From: Rhytidiadelphus loreus
Taxonomy: Eukaryota > Streptophyta > Bryopsida > Hypnales > Hylocomiaceae
Direction: 5' to 3'
Assembly (NCBI GenBank): GCA_947034895.1
Contig: OX344761.1
Coordinates: forward strand, 84,016,447 to 84,080,446
Length of the DNA: 64,000 nucleotides
Position numbers and translations under genes: made by a program. Positions 12,529 through 23,930 of the stretch are shown piece after piece. A model generated the notes under the pieces. The model made no database searches and was not told where the DNA came from. It saw only the letters and a program-made list of their open reading frames with translations. Within the stretch, counting starts at the first letter, position 1. Each line of letters begins with the position of its first letter.

Positions 12529-15500
12529 ATGTGGCGTTTGAAGCAGTTCATGCCCAGCAAGGAGGCGGGCGGGAGTACGCTGGAGGGGAAGCATGTGGAC
12601 GTGGGCGATCTGAAGCTGCAGGTGCGGTCGGTGATTGCGCAAGGCGGATTCTCGTCGGTGTACTTGGCCAAGGAGTCGGCGAGTGGGAAGACGTACGCGC
12701 TCAAGCACATGATTTGTAACGACAGTGAGTCGGTGGAGCTTGTGAAGAAGGAGGTGGCGGTCATGAAGGCGCTGCGGGGCCACCCGAACGTGGTCACGCT
12801 GCAGGCGCAGGTGGTGTATGACTTGGGGCGCACCAAGGAGTGCTTTCTGGTGATGGAGTATTGCCACAAGATGCTGGCGCTGGTGCTGGAGAATCGAGGC
12901 GCGGGATATTACGAGGAGAAGCAAATTCTGCTCATGTTTCTGGATGTTTGTAATGCGGTGTACGCTATGCATAGCCAATCGCCTCCCATTGCCCACAGGT
13001 TTGGAATCTGTTGCCCAGGCTCTTTTCTTTGGCTATGGCGATAATGCTTTACTATTCGTTTGCTATGTGAGGGACAGCTGGAGTCCCTCCCTTAGCTGGT
13101 CAAGTTTATGTGTTCTTATTGGCAATTGGAAGAGGATTCAACGCACCGATGAGTGCTTGGTTTGGATACTGTATGCAGTAGTTATGAAAGTTGTGAAGAC
13201 TCGAAGTTTTGTTGGTAGGTGTCCAGAAACCGTCATCGGTCAGCTGGTGAGAGGGAGGAAATCCTCTTAGTTATAAATTTTCCTATTGTTTAGGATTTTA
13301 TTGTTTTGTGGGTGCATTAGCCCTAGTGGACATGCTAGTTCGGGACAGAGTTTCGAAATCGGTGACATGGCAAATCCATACCCTAATTTATTTGCTAATC
13401 CATATTCTGGGCCAAGTTCTCGATGTCAACCACAGATTCTGCATTTTCAAGAACTCATTTGACCGTTTTGGAGCTTTCTGTCATCAATGAGAGTTATGCT
13501 TAAAGTCAACATTATTTCAGATTTGTGATTGAATTACAGAAAAATGCTTGCTAGCATCTTCCCATTGCATTATTCATTAGATTCACCCCTACTTTTTCCT
13601 GATTCAAGGTCCGGGACTTTGAATGAGGTTGAGGATAACTCTAAAAGAGATTTAAGCGTTCTGCGCAGGGATTTGAAAGTGGAGAATGTGCTCATGGGAC
13701 CAGACGGGACGTGGAAGTTGTGCGACTTCGGAAGCACATCTATCAATCACAAGCACTTTGACACACCTGAAGAGATGGGCCTTGAAGAAGATTGTATAAG
13801 AAAATTCACAACCCCTTCTTATCGAGCACCAGAGGTTTGTTGGCAATTGGCTTGCTTGCTTGCTTGTAAATTTGGTTTCTTTCCTCTTCCTTTTTTGAAA
13901 TCTGAGGGGTTACTAGGTACCATTCCTAAGATTCAGTGTTTAAATAACCCATGAGCACTTACTGCATAACCCCTAAATGCACTGGCTAAAATTGGATTGT
14001 CCACTTCGGAAGCTTATAGTTGATTATAGTAACTTTCAAAACACATTTCTTATTGTTCAAACATACAGTGTATGAATTCTTCTTTTGATTTTTGTCTCCT
14101 TCCTTGAAACTACGTAAATGACTTACTTCAACTCATTCAGATATGCAAGTGGAAAATTATGTCCCGTTGGGCACACAAGGATAATCTTCAATGTTTGATG
14201 GTACTGGGGTGTTCGTTTTCGAATGAATTGATTTGCGAAACTAGTATCCTACTTACTTCAGTCTCTTGACCGTCTTCTGCCAGATGTGGGACCTTTATCA
14301 GAAGGAGCTAATTAGCGAGAAGGTGGATATCTGGGTAAGAGTTCTTCCTACTGATTGGATGAATTCTTAGTGACTGCATTGGTTTCTGTGGTGAGTCCTT
14401 TGGACTAATGATTGGTACTTGAATGAATTCAGGCACTCGGTTGTCTCCTATATAGGATCGCCTACCTGAAGTCAGCATTCGATGGTGAGTCGAAACTACA
14501 AATCCTGAATTGCAACTACCGAATTCCAGACATGCCGAGATACTCTGCCGCAATCACGGGACTGATCAAGGACATGCTCAATGTGTCGCCGGAGGCAAGG
14601 CCAGATGTCATGCAGGCAAGGGCTTTGATGGACTAGGCCCATTCTTCTACATGAATAGGTTAGTTTTTGTGGCAGCAAGATATATGGAGAACTTTTCTTC
14701 TAAAGGTTCTGGATTTAGGCCGGGGCTTGTTGAGGATCGAGACTTTCTTCCTTTTGGATCTAATTGCCAGCTTGCCCTGCAGGTCTGGCAGCGTGTTAAC
14801 GAAGCTCTCCCTTCTGATTGTCGTAAAGCGCACCCGGATAAGTCTCCTGCACATAATAAGCCATTGACGTCATACAAGAAGCATCATACAGGTGAGCAAT
14901 GCACCAACTCAACCTCAGAGACTCTACCTCCTTTATTTGACACACTAGCATATCTTAACCCATGAAGGCTTCTATCCTTCTCCTAGTTTGAAATTTTTTC
15001 AATTATCCCTCTTATAATGCAACGTGAGAGAATAATTTGTAAGTGGTATATGGATAGAAGTTGTTGGTTTTGAATTTGAGAATTATATCTGTATAAATAA
15101 CTTGTAACTGGTAGAAAGTCGTTGAATCTTTTTGTCAGTCGGCATTTCCAGTGCTATCACTAATATTTGAATACTTAAGTTTATACCTCAGTTCTTTCTA
15201 GAACTGCTTACAAGTATAGATTCTACAGTTTCGAATGAAACTTGTTGGAATGGGGTTGAAATGTGACGCTCTCAATGCAGTGATTTCTAGACTTCTTTTC
15301 TTGCCTAAACCTAGGAACCCAATATTTTCAAGACCGTTTTTGAACTGAAAATCAACTTAGTCAAATTTTGATACTTCTATGCCCTTACTTCTATTGAAGT
15401 CTAAATTCCGATATTGTCAGATCTGAGTATTCATCGTAGAGAGTAACCTTGCGAAGTCCCTTCCAGTAATGTTTCTGCTGAGCAGAGAGCTCTCAGATGC

Positions 15501-17188
15501 GAGTAATGAATGTTTGAAAACCTCCATCAACCCAAAACAGTTTTGCGAGCATTCAGGGGGCTAAGATCGTTTTCTAGTTCATTTTTTTGATTCAGATCTA
15601 TGTAGTCCTTCGTGCTTAAAGTCAGGTGGACTGGACATAACACATTTCCATATACTGCTATCACTTTCTTCACGTACAGATCTATTGAATGTGATTTATA
15701 CATATGGCGAGTTTTTGATCCTCTGTACTTTGTGATTTATTTTTTTAGGCGGTTCTACGGATGGGGTCAAGGTCTCTAGCTCAACTCCACCGTCCCGTAC
15801 TCCGCCTAAAGAACCCGAGCAGCGTTCATCTGAAACTGCGGGCACTAACTCTGCAAAAGGTGCGTTCTGGTCTACACAGTATGCCCAAGCTGCGAAACCA
15901 GATGAGCCCGTTTCGAGACAAGAGAAGAGTGGCAACAACAACAAGGCTCCTCTACCAGCCAAGTCCACCAGTCCGCCCGTGAACAGCAGGTACTTGAACA
16001 ACAGTCCCCCAAAGAATGGTAGCTCACCTCCTGGGAAGAGTGGTATGGCTTGGCAAAGTCAAGGTCCATCACCGACCCCTAAGAACAGGGAGCATAGTGA
16101 TTACGAGGACGAGCCGAGGCAGAGCACTGGTTGGCAGAATGAAGATGAACCAGGAAGAAGCTCTTCGACGTCGAGGCAGAAACATGTTTTACCCGAGCCT
16201 ACCAACGATTCTTCGTCTTTTGCAGCTTTTGAAACCGAGTATAGTCAATCAGTTTTGCAGTCGAGGTCGCCTGATCAGTTGAAAGACGAGGTGAATAGGT
16301 TAAATGAAGCACTGCGACAGGCTCAATCAGAAAAAGCAGCTATAGCCTCGAAATTTGAGAAATTGACAACCATTTGTCGTTCTCAACGGCAAGAAATCCA
16401 TGACCTTAAGTCTCAGCTTCAGTCGGGAATGGCAAGGAACTCTAATTCGATGCAGCAGCAGAACTCAGCTTCACGTGGCAGGGCATCGCAATCATATGAA
16501 CAGGCAAGTAACTGTTAGCGCATACGTATGTTTGTCCATCGTGTGTGCTATCAAATTCCAGTGCTGATCTACAAACATCCTCGTTTATCTTATTCTCCTG
16601 GCATTATCTAACTGTAAAACAGGATGTCACCTAGTTGAATCAATTTTGCTTGTGAATTCGATATTGGCTGTTCCGCTGTGTTCCTGCGATCCGTTTTATG
16701 TGTTAGACCGTTGTGAGGTTGAACTGCAATGCTGGTAGGGACATGCGTAGAAACTTCTAGCAGGACATTCTGCTTCCAATTCTCAAACCAAATTGCGTGG
16801 TGTGTACTTACAGGGGACAGAGCCGCAGAGTGGAACAATATGGGACCTCCAGGAAGGCCTCTCCTCAAACTCTTCCAACAAACAAAACTCATGGGCAGCT
16901 TTCGAGGATCCACCCAAACAATCCAGTTTTACCAGTCCAACCCCAGGGAACCCTCTCAGGGCAAGCACGGACTCAATGTTTGGTTCCTCGGGGAAATCCG
17001 CAGACAGGAACATGCGACAACAGGACGTTAGGTCCAGTAACCCTGGAGGAGACTCTTGGAAGTCGGTCAGTCCTCCACCACCTCCAGTAAGTAGGCCCTT
17101 TCATAATCCCAAGGCACTTGCATCCTCAAACAACAGCAGTGTGGAGCCTGCAAGTCGAGTACAACCAGCAGGGTGGGCAGGTTTTTAA
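12529..17188 (+). CDS. NAK/AAK1-family Ser/Thr protein kinase
   Basis: Numb-associated-kinase-type kinase; family members phosphorylate clathrin adaptor subunits and act in endocytosis. Seven exons join in frame to 702 aa: 12529-12998, 13669-13834, 14284-14334, 14433-14615, 14783-14891, 15749-16503, 16814-17188. The kinase domain (about 27-290) shows the Gly loop AQGGFSSVYLA (37-47), the ATP lysine K59 in YALKH, HRDLKVEN (156-163, catalytic D158) split by intron 1, DFG at 176-178, YRAPE (208-212) and ALGCLLYR (from 230). The Pro/Ser-rich tail holds a predicted coiled coil at about 501-553 (LKDEVNRLNEALRQAQ) and ends with WAAFEDP-type and GWAGF motifs, as in plant members. The start ATG gives the plant-typical MWRLKQFMP. 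Introns 4 (donor CAG|GCAAGG at 14616) and 6 (CAG|GCAAGT at 16504) are GC-AG; no GT donor nearby keeps the frame. Exon 1 is much richer in G/C at third positions than later exons. Confidence 0.95.
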
Positions 17189-18395
17189 TTGGGAGGTATT
17201 GCTCACCAAGTCGCTTGTGTCTGAGCAATTTCTGGTAGGTAGAGTTGTCCAAACCTTTTCTCTTATAGATATTTCCTCATATTTAGAGGCTACATTTTAG
17301 ACGTAACAACAATCTCATAATTTCAGGTGATAGTTCACAAAGACTCTGGATTTCAAGAGCTTCCATTCTTGGACGTGTAATTCAATAGTGAATTAGATCA
17401 TGATTATTTTTCTATTATTTGTCAAGTTGAAGACTCGCAGGTTTGTGTTCGTGTGAATTGGGGGTTTGGACTTCTTATGATTAAGTTCTTTCGATATCTG
17501 TTTATTTTAGATTTAATTTTGCGAATTTCAAGAGTCGAGGTTCGTTTTAGTGCAGGTAATCTGTGTCGGTACTTGAGTGATTTTATGACATGAAGACGAA
17601 TGCAGCAGAAGTGGTTGAAACATTATGAGACCACTATCAAGAAATCACCCGTTCATTTCTCGGGTGGATTTTGGTCTACAATTCGATTGTAATGCCCAAT
17701 TGATTATGTAGTTTTGACAACATAATCGGGCATTAATGTTTTTTCATCCAAATTCAATCTATTTTGTTAATGAAATCTAATCATATTGGACAATGTCCTC
17801 GTTGTCGGGATTGCCCTACACAAAAATTACTCTATGAATTTGCACTTTGTAAGGTTTTCAATTGGAGGGCACCTTGACGTGCACCAATCCAATTGGCTGA
17901 GACACGTCTCAAACCCTAACAACCAATGAAATCCGTCCCTGTCAGCAATGTCTGCACTTCCGAGAACAGTCGGCATCCTCAAGCGGCATGTCTTTCCTGG
18001 AACCAACCCAAAGTTTCAGATCTGGTATAGGGAACGCGCATGGAGAACGTCGGCACTTCGGGAACAAAGCTCCCATCTCTCCATCCCGACAAACAGAACG
18101 TGTTCCCCAAACGTGAGAACGGACCTCTTCTGGAAAGTTCCTTTTTCCTTGGGAACACTTTATATATACCTTCTTCTCGGGTCCAGCGAGTTAGCCAGTT
18201 TCGACGCACGGATGCAAACCGCATCTGGATTGATAGCAATTGTTTTTGAAACTCGAGTGTGATCGGTGTCGTAATTGTCGATTGCGTGGAGAAAGCGTTC
18301 CAGCGATTGTTTAGAGCGCTTTTGTAGGTTTTTTGGTGGAGATTTGAGGGAGGTCGAGGGTTTTGGAAAGTTTTTCCGTTACGTGTGTCGGAGCT
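17189..18395 (+). other. NAK 3' flank and Bax inhibitor-1 promoter/leader
   Basis: No gene was found. The first 500 bases are ordinary AT-rich 3' flank. From about 17870 the composition becomes promoter-like: a telo-box (aaaccctaa, 17911-17919), ccaat words around 17884 and 17923, and a TATA box at 18159-18168. Overlapping open frames on both strands (for example 17979-18614 on the - strand) are shadows without motifs. Confidence 0.5.
18159..18170 (+). promoter_or_regulatory. Probable TATA box of Bax inhibitor-1
   Basis: The sequence tttatatatacc lies 230 bases upstream of the BI-1 start codon, inside a GC-richer stretch. With transcription starting about 30 bases downstream the 5' leader would be about 200 nt. 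No other TATA-like word of this quality lies between it and the ATG. Confidence 0.6.
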
Positions 18396-20504
18396 ATGGA
18401 TTACGCAGCGTCTTTCTTCGAGGGTCGTGTTAAGGATTGGAATTACAACGCGATGAAGAATTTCAACTCGATTTCCACGCCTGTGCAGCATCATCTGCAG
18501 CGGGTAAGGGTTTTGCTCTATAGCGGTAATGCCTGTCGGTTGTTGCGGTGATTTCTTTATTTGGTTTCGTAGTTGAATTGTAGTAAGTATATTCATAATT
18601 GATGCACCCCTCACGATGTTAAACTACTTATGTAGTTTATTCCTCATGATTTTATTTACATTTTCCGTAATTGATGGCCTCCTCGTGATGTTTAGGGTGT
18701 TGGGATTGTTTAGTCCTTGCTGTTGTAGTTGTGCATCCAAAATAATGTTGGCTTTAGGGTTTTTTCTGTGCGGGTTTGTATTTGTGATGCTTGTGGACTG
18801 GCTAATTTTGAACTTACAATTTTTTTCTCTTAATAGTCCCCTTTTTGTTTCATAAGGCAATATCTCTGCTTATTTGACAGGTATACACGACCTTGGCTGC
18901 GACGGTACTTCTGTCGGCGGTGGGTGTATACATCCATACGTTGTTGAACATTGGGGGTATCATTACCTCGATGATGTTTATTGGCGCCAGTACATGGCTT
19001 GCTTTGACGCCTTCAACGGTACAGAACGAGGTATGTTGCTGTTTGGTTTTCTTTGCCATCACTATTCATCGTTTCATATGAACTAAGCTGAGGGTTTAGG
19101 GATTTGAAGGGCACTTTATGCGAATGATCAGTCACCCTATATATGGGAATTTCCAACCAACTTATAAGCGTGTTTGAATTTATCTGAAATGGTCTTGAGG
19201 ATTCGTGCTATTACCGGTAGTTAAGCTCTTCAGGTGGAGATGACATTGATAGTCAATGTCACCGAGCATGCCATATTTAGGGGAATAATGAACTGAGAAT
19301 AGATTTGCCTCATTCACCAAGGGGTATCATATTTTATTGATAGATCATTATGGCTTTACTTTCCGTGCTAGCATTAGTGTGTCATTCATACAACCCTGAT
19401 GATTCGGAAGGCTGCCAGTATAGTGTTTTTGTGAGGACTGTTAGTTTATGTTCGTTTTTGTGTTCTCTTGAAATATTGATTGCTGTGAAATGCTGTGTCG
19501 TTGTTTGCAGACGAAGAGATTACAGTTGTTGGGTGCCGCTGCCCTTTGTGAGGGAGCATCGTTGGGGACACTTGTGGGGCACGTCCTTGAATTTGACCCC
19601 AGGTATGCAATACAGTGATGCTATGCATGTGGACATTTTACCGTGTAAATTTTTTAATATTGTTTTTTGTTATGGAGGAGAGCTTTTATTCGCTCTTTAA
19701 TATTTGTTTTTGTGAAGAAGGTGTGTAGTTTACAAATGAAAAGCAGGAGTACCTCAATGATTCATTTTTATACTCATTTGGTGTTTGTTGTTGCAGTATT
19801 GTCATGGTTGCATTTCTAGGCTCTACAGCAATCTTTGCCTGCTTCACTGGGGCTGCCTTGCTAGCAAAGCGTAGGGAATACCTGTTTTTGGGAGGAATTT
19901 TGTCCTCTGCCATCAGTATGATGGCTATGATGCAGTTTGGCTCACTGTTTTTTGGTCGTGGAGTATTCATGTTCAACGTTGAGGTACGCTTAGCCATCTT
20001 ACCAATGAGTTTCTTTTGTTTCTTCATATGTTAAGGTTATTTGTATTCAGTGCTAGTGGCTGTGTGGTCCGTTCCTTGTTACATATTATTAAGGTTTTGT
20101 TTGTTTGTGCTGCAGCTGTACCTTGGGTTGGCCCTATTCGTAGGCTATGTGTTATTCGACACTCAAATGATCATTGAGAGGGCATCTCTTGGGGACTTCG
20201 ATTACATTAAACACACAATGGACCTCTTTTTGGACTTTGTTGCCATCTTTGTGCGCATCCTTGTCATTCTGGTTAGTCTCTAAACATCATTCTTGGATGG
20301 AACTCTACTTTCAACTTCTGTTTACCCTATGTAGTATGTAAATGACCTGAATGGACGCTTTCTTCTGGTGGTGTCCAAACTTGGCATATGGTTTGATCAT
20401 AATATATGGAGTTTGACGATGAATCAATGTCTGGTTGGGTGTAGACAAAGAATGCAGGTGAAAGAGAGCGGAAGGAGCGTGAACGACGCAAACGTCGTGA
20501 TTAG
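18396..20504 (+). CDS. BI-1: Bax inhibitor-1 (TMBIM family) ER membrane protein
   Basis: BI-1 is an ER multi-spanning protein that suppresses stress-induced cell death and influences ER calcium. Six exons join in frame to 250 aa, the usual plant length (about 247): 18396-18503, 18881-19030, 19511-19602, 19797-19983, 20116-20271, 20445-20504. The product begins [10 protein letters not shown] and has six to seven hydrophobic segments, the family stretch [20 protein letters not shown] (exon 5), the acidic [19 protein letters not shown] block, and a strongly charged C-terminal tail [14 protein letters not shown]. The basic tail is known in the family to matter for calcium-related activity and calmodulin binding. 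All five introns are GT-AG. The ATG is the first in frame after the TATA-defined leader. I see no broken features. Confidence 0.97.
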
Positions 20505-20683
20505 AGTGGTCAAGTGTTGGTGATGTACTACCGTATTGCACGGTCAGAGGTGTCCCGAACTGTGGTGGTATGGAGATTGGTCACTTGTAGATTATTTGGA
20601 GGTCTTGGAGGGTTCATCTAAGTGAGATAGTGGTAGTTTTGTAGACCATAGTAATATCTTGTACTGTACAGATGTTTCCTCAC

Positions 20684-20689
20684 AATAAA
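20684..20689 (+). terminator. Candidate polyadenylation signal of Bax inhibitor-1
   Basis: A canonical aataaa lies 180 bases after the BI-1 stop codon, followed by a GT/T-rich stretch (ttgttgacgtaattgtgtgg). The spacing fits a typical plant 3' UTR of about 200 nt. Confidence 0.5.
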
Positions 20690-22723
20690 GGAACAGATTG
20701 TTGACGTAATTGTGTGGTCCAATATCTGGGATGTTCCGTGCTATAAAGTTACTGTACCATGCCCGGACAATTAGATTCGCACCTCCCTTTGTTTCCAATA
20801 TAAACGCCCTATTTTCAAACGCAATCCTTTGCAATTCTTGCATCATTGCATTCTTATATAGTACCCATCAAGCATACCAAATTTCAACTTCAAAGAAAAT
20901 GAAACTCAATATTTGGTGAATTTTTTACATTAAATTTCATGATATTACACGATAATTGATTGAGAGTCATCAATGATGCATTTTCAAGTGACTCGTGCCC
21001 AAATTCTGTACACACTAACTTAGATGTCATTGTTGTAACTCATTCCAATCACGCTAAAACAATGGACAGTAATTGGATTGCATTTTCTTTTTCACTCGGC
21101 TATCACAAAGTAGTTATTAGAGCAGAGATGTGGAAGAACAGAGTATGGAAGAACTTGGTGATTAAGATTTTTCTTTTCAAATGTGCCTGTAGATTTACTT
21201 AATGTCAAATCTCTCGTATAATTCAAAACCCTAGCTTGGATGTCATGTACTACCGGTAATCTGCTAATCCCTGTATAGGATATGTTCATTCTACTTCTGC
21301 AATTAGACGATACAGTTGGTACATATCAAGCAGGTAGTTCAATAAAATCATTTAGGGTTTACTCTTCTTATTAATGAGGGTACTAGACACCGAAGCAGAG
21401 TTCAATTTATTGATCATATTGTAGTTTGTGGTGATTCTTTGTAGGATGGTTGCCAACCCTCTCAAAGTGCAGGCAAAGTGGAGGCCAGAATCCATGTGCA
21501 TGAGATTCCAAGTGCTTCAAAGACACGTGAAATAAGGTGGCAAGCAACATTGTGACAAGTATCCCAACTTGCAATTCATGTAAGGGCTCCAACAATTACT
21601 TTGGCCATTAATATAAGGTATGAAGGTTGGGTCCCATGGAATTCTATACTACCAATTATGAGCATAATTGTCATCCCTTATTGCAAGTGCACAACCACAT
21701 ACATATGTGTGTCATTCAAGAACCCAAGGTGTCTTGAACAATTCATGGACTTGAGAAAAGGATAAGAAGTACATTTAGAAAGATGATTCTTGTCATTTAC
21801 CTTGTTTTTTTGAATGTAATTGCCCCCTTCTCATTACCAATGAAATTGTACAAGATTGGCTTCAAATATGGTGTGCATAATTGTACAGTAATTGGGGATG
21901 ACAATTATGCTTGCATATTTGTTTAGAATTACATGAAGCATAGCCATGGACCTTGACTAAAGGCAATAGTGGTTGTTGCAATCCTTGTGTGAGTTGCAAG
22001 TTAATATTGTATTAGTGACAATGCCCTGTGGCATTTTTTTGGAAGGCCAGCCATACTCAATCATGAAGATGATGGATTTGGTCATTTAGGTGAAAAATTC
22101 TCTTTGAGTTTATATCAATGGAGGGTTTTGCATATTCACATGCACATAGTTAAGATCCACATAACATTCAATAGCATCTACTGTCACAACATTGACTTTA
22201 TAATAGATGGTGTGGAATATTCCACACCAATTAATAGCTAAGTGGAGAGGTGGAGGTTCAATGTGATGAGCAAGGTGCATGAAAGAAAGGCATGCAATGG
22301 GCATAAAGGTAGGGTTGGTTTTTTGATTTTGAGAGAAATGTTGAAGTGGCAACATACAAGAAAATGATGTAGCCAAATATTTTAGTATTCATATATATTT
22401 TGGATAGAATTATCCTTCCATCCGCATATTTGGATGAGTTTCATTTAAAATTGGCAATTTAATCCAATTTTTTTTCAAATTTTCCCATAGGTTTGGTGCT
22501 CCCCAACTATTTTTGGTGATTTTAGGCATTTAAATGCCTAAAAAAACCCTACGTGAAGGCTACTGAATGTTAATGCATTGCCAAAATTGTAGTTGATTAT
22601 TGATTTTAACTTGGCTCTTTGCCAATCACAACTTGTGACAAAAGCTTAGATTTTGTTTCACAATGCTCAAAATTTAGCTTAAAAGAATCAACAACTCACA
22701 CCCAAGTTCTGGATGGTCTTCAC
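20690..22723. other. AT-rich intergenic DNA, no gene seen
   Basis: No open frame has motif or splice support. The sequence is moderately AT-rich single-copy-looking DNA without clear terminal repeats until the TIR element at 22724. Confidence 0.5.
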
Positions 22724-23137
22724 TAAGGTAGTATGCTCTATAAGCGACCATTTAAGAGCTGATCTGCCTTTTTCATAGGCTTACGTGGACAGAATTATTT
22801 TTAGATCATTTTTCAGAGAAAGAAAAATGGATGTGGAAACTAACACAAGTGGTTTTGTATTTTTTCAAGCATTTTTTAATTACTTATAAATTTTCAAAGA
22901 TTCAGGACATAGGCACCTATTTGTGACCCTAGGTCTCCCAAAATCTGTCCACTTGCAATTTCTAAAGAAATGTGCAGAAATCAAAGGCAATGATTGGCTC
23001 TTGCAATAGAAAAATAATTTTTCCTTAATGCATTCAATTACTAAAGTGGTCCATTTAAAGATCATCCCATCTCCATTCTTCACTCCAAAATAGGGGCGGT
23101 TTGAAGAAGGCGAGCACTTTTAGAGCATACTACCTTA
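22724..23137. mobile_element. Non-autonomous TIR element, short copy (family A)
   Basis: The left end taaggtagtatgctcta is repeated inverted at the right end (tagagcatactacctta). The element is about 414 bp. Its right two-thirds match the 61.2-61.59 kb part of the second copy in the same orientation, including a - strand frame beginning MKNGDG and containing KLFFYCKSQSLPLIS. Relative to that copy it lacks about 220 bp next to the left end. It encodes no recognisable transposase. Confidence 0.75.
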
Positions 23138-23930
23138 CGTCATAATCCACAACTCCCACACATCCATACTATTGTTTGATTTAAGAATAACTAGAACTAG
23201 AAGCCATTAGATCACACCACAACAAGATGTGGTGACATAAATTAAGAGATTTCTTCAATGTACTATACAAGAATGTACAACAAGTTCAAACAACAGAACC
23301 ACTCTGGAGAAGGCTTTGAAGATAATCTTGAGAGACTCTCTTCAAAAATTCCATAGTGCATCATAAACTCCAAAACTAATGTGGCACCATCCCATTGCCA
23401 TTACAAGTTGCAACTCATAACCTTGTTTCCTTTTCAACTTGCTTCCTACACCCTTGGATCACAAAGATCAAAGGTTGTGATTGAAAAATGAACAATTGGT
23501 TATCTAATACATAACTTTTCCTCTTGAAACTGTCATTTTCACAACGTGAATCATGGTTGGAAATGGGGAGGATATAAGAGCCATAACCTCATCCTTCCAA
23601 CTCTTTAAAAAAGAGCTCTAGATACAATCTAATTGTAGTTTGGAAGAGAGGGCTATGTCGGATAACTGATCGGATTCATATAGTTGTGATCTAGTTTCTC
23701 TAATCCATTACCCAGTCCTATCACTTTCATTGCCACATGATGCGGGAGGTGATTTAGAATAGTCATAAGTTCACCCTTCCCAACACTCTTTTGAGAGAGC
23801 TATAAATTTTTCAAAATCTGAGACGATCTTGATCTAGTTTGGAGGAGAAGATTATGTCCAATAACTGACTTGTCAAGTTGTTGAATCTATAATTTGTTGT
23901 TGCAAGGAGATTTCTGAGCAGTGAAAAGAA
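23138..23930. other. TPK 3' flank with an imperfect local duplication
   Basis: There is no gene. Segments at about 23566-23690 and 23743-23880 share an ordered set of phrases (ggaggatataagag/ggaggtgatttagaa, tccttccaactctt/cccttcccaacactctt, agtttggaagaga/agtttggaggaga, ataactgatc/ataactgact), which indicates an old tandem duplication with a period of about 180 bp. Confidence 0.5.

Noticed and set aside
12333..12996. Long - strand frames (178 and 190 residues) opposite NAK exon 1
   Set aside because: They are shadows of a GC-rich exon, with compositionally odd Arg/His/Leu content and no motifs.
12944..13270. Additional exon in NAK intron 1
   Set aside because: The joined HRDLKVEN motif requires direct splicing from 12998 to 13669.
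17979..18614. 211-residue - strand frame over the BI-1 promoter and exon 1
   Set aside because: It overlaps the TATA box and the true first exon on the other strand and has no domain.
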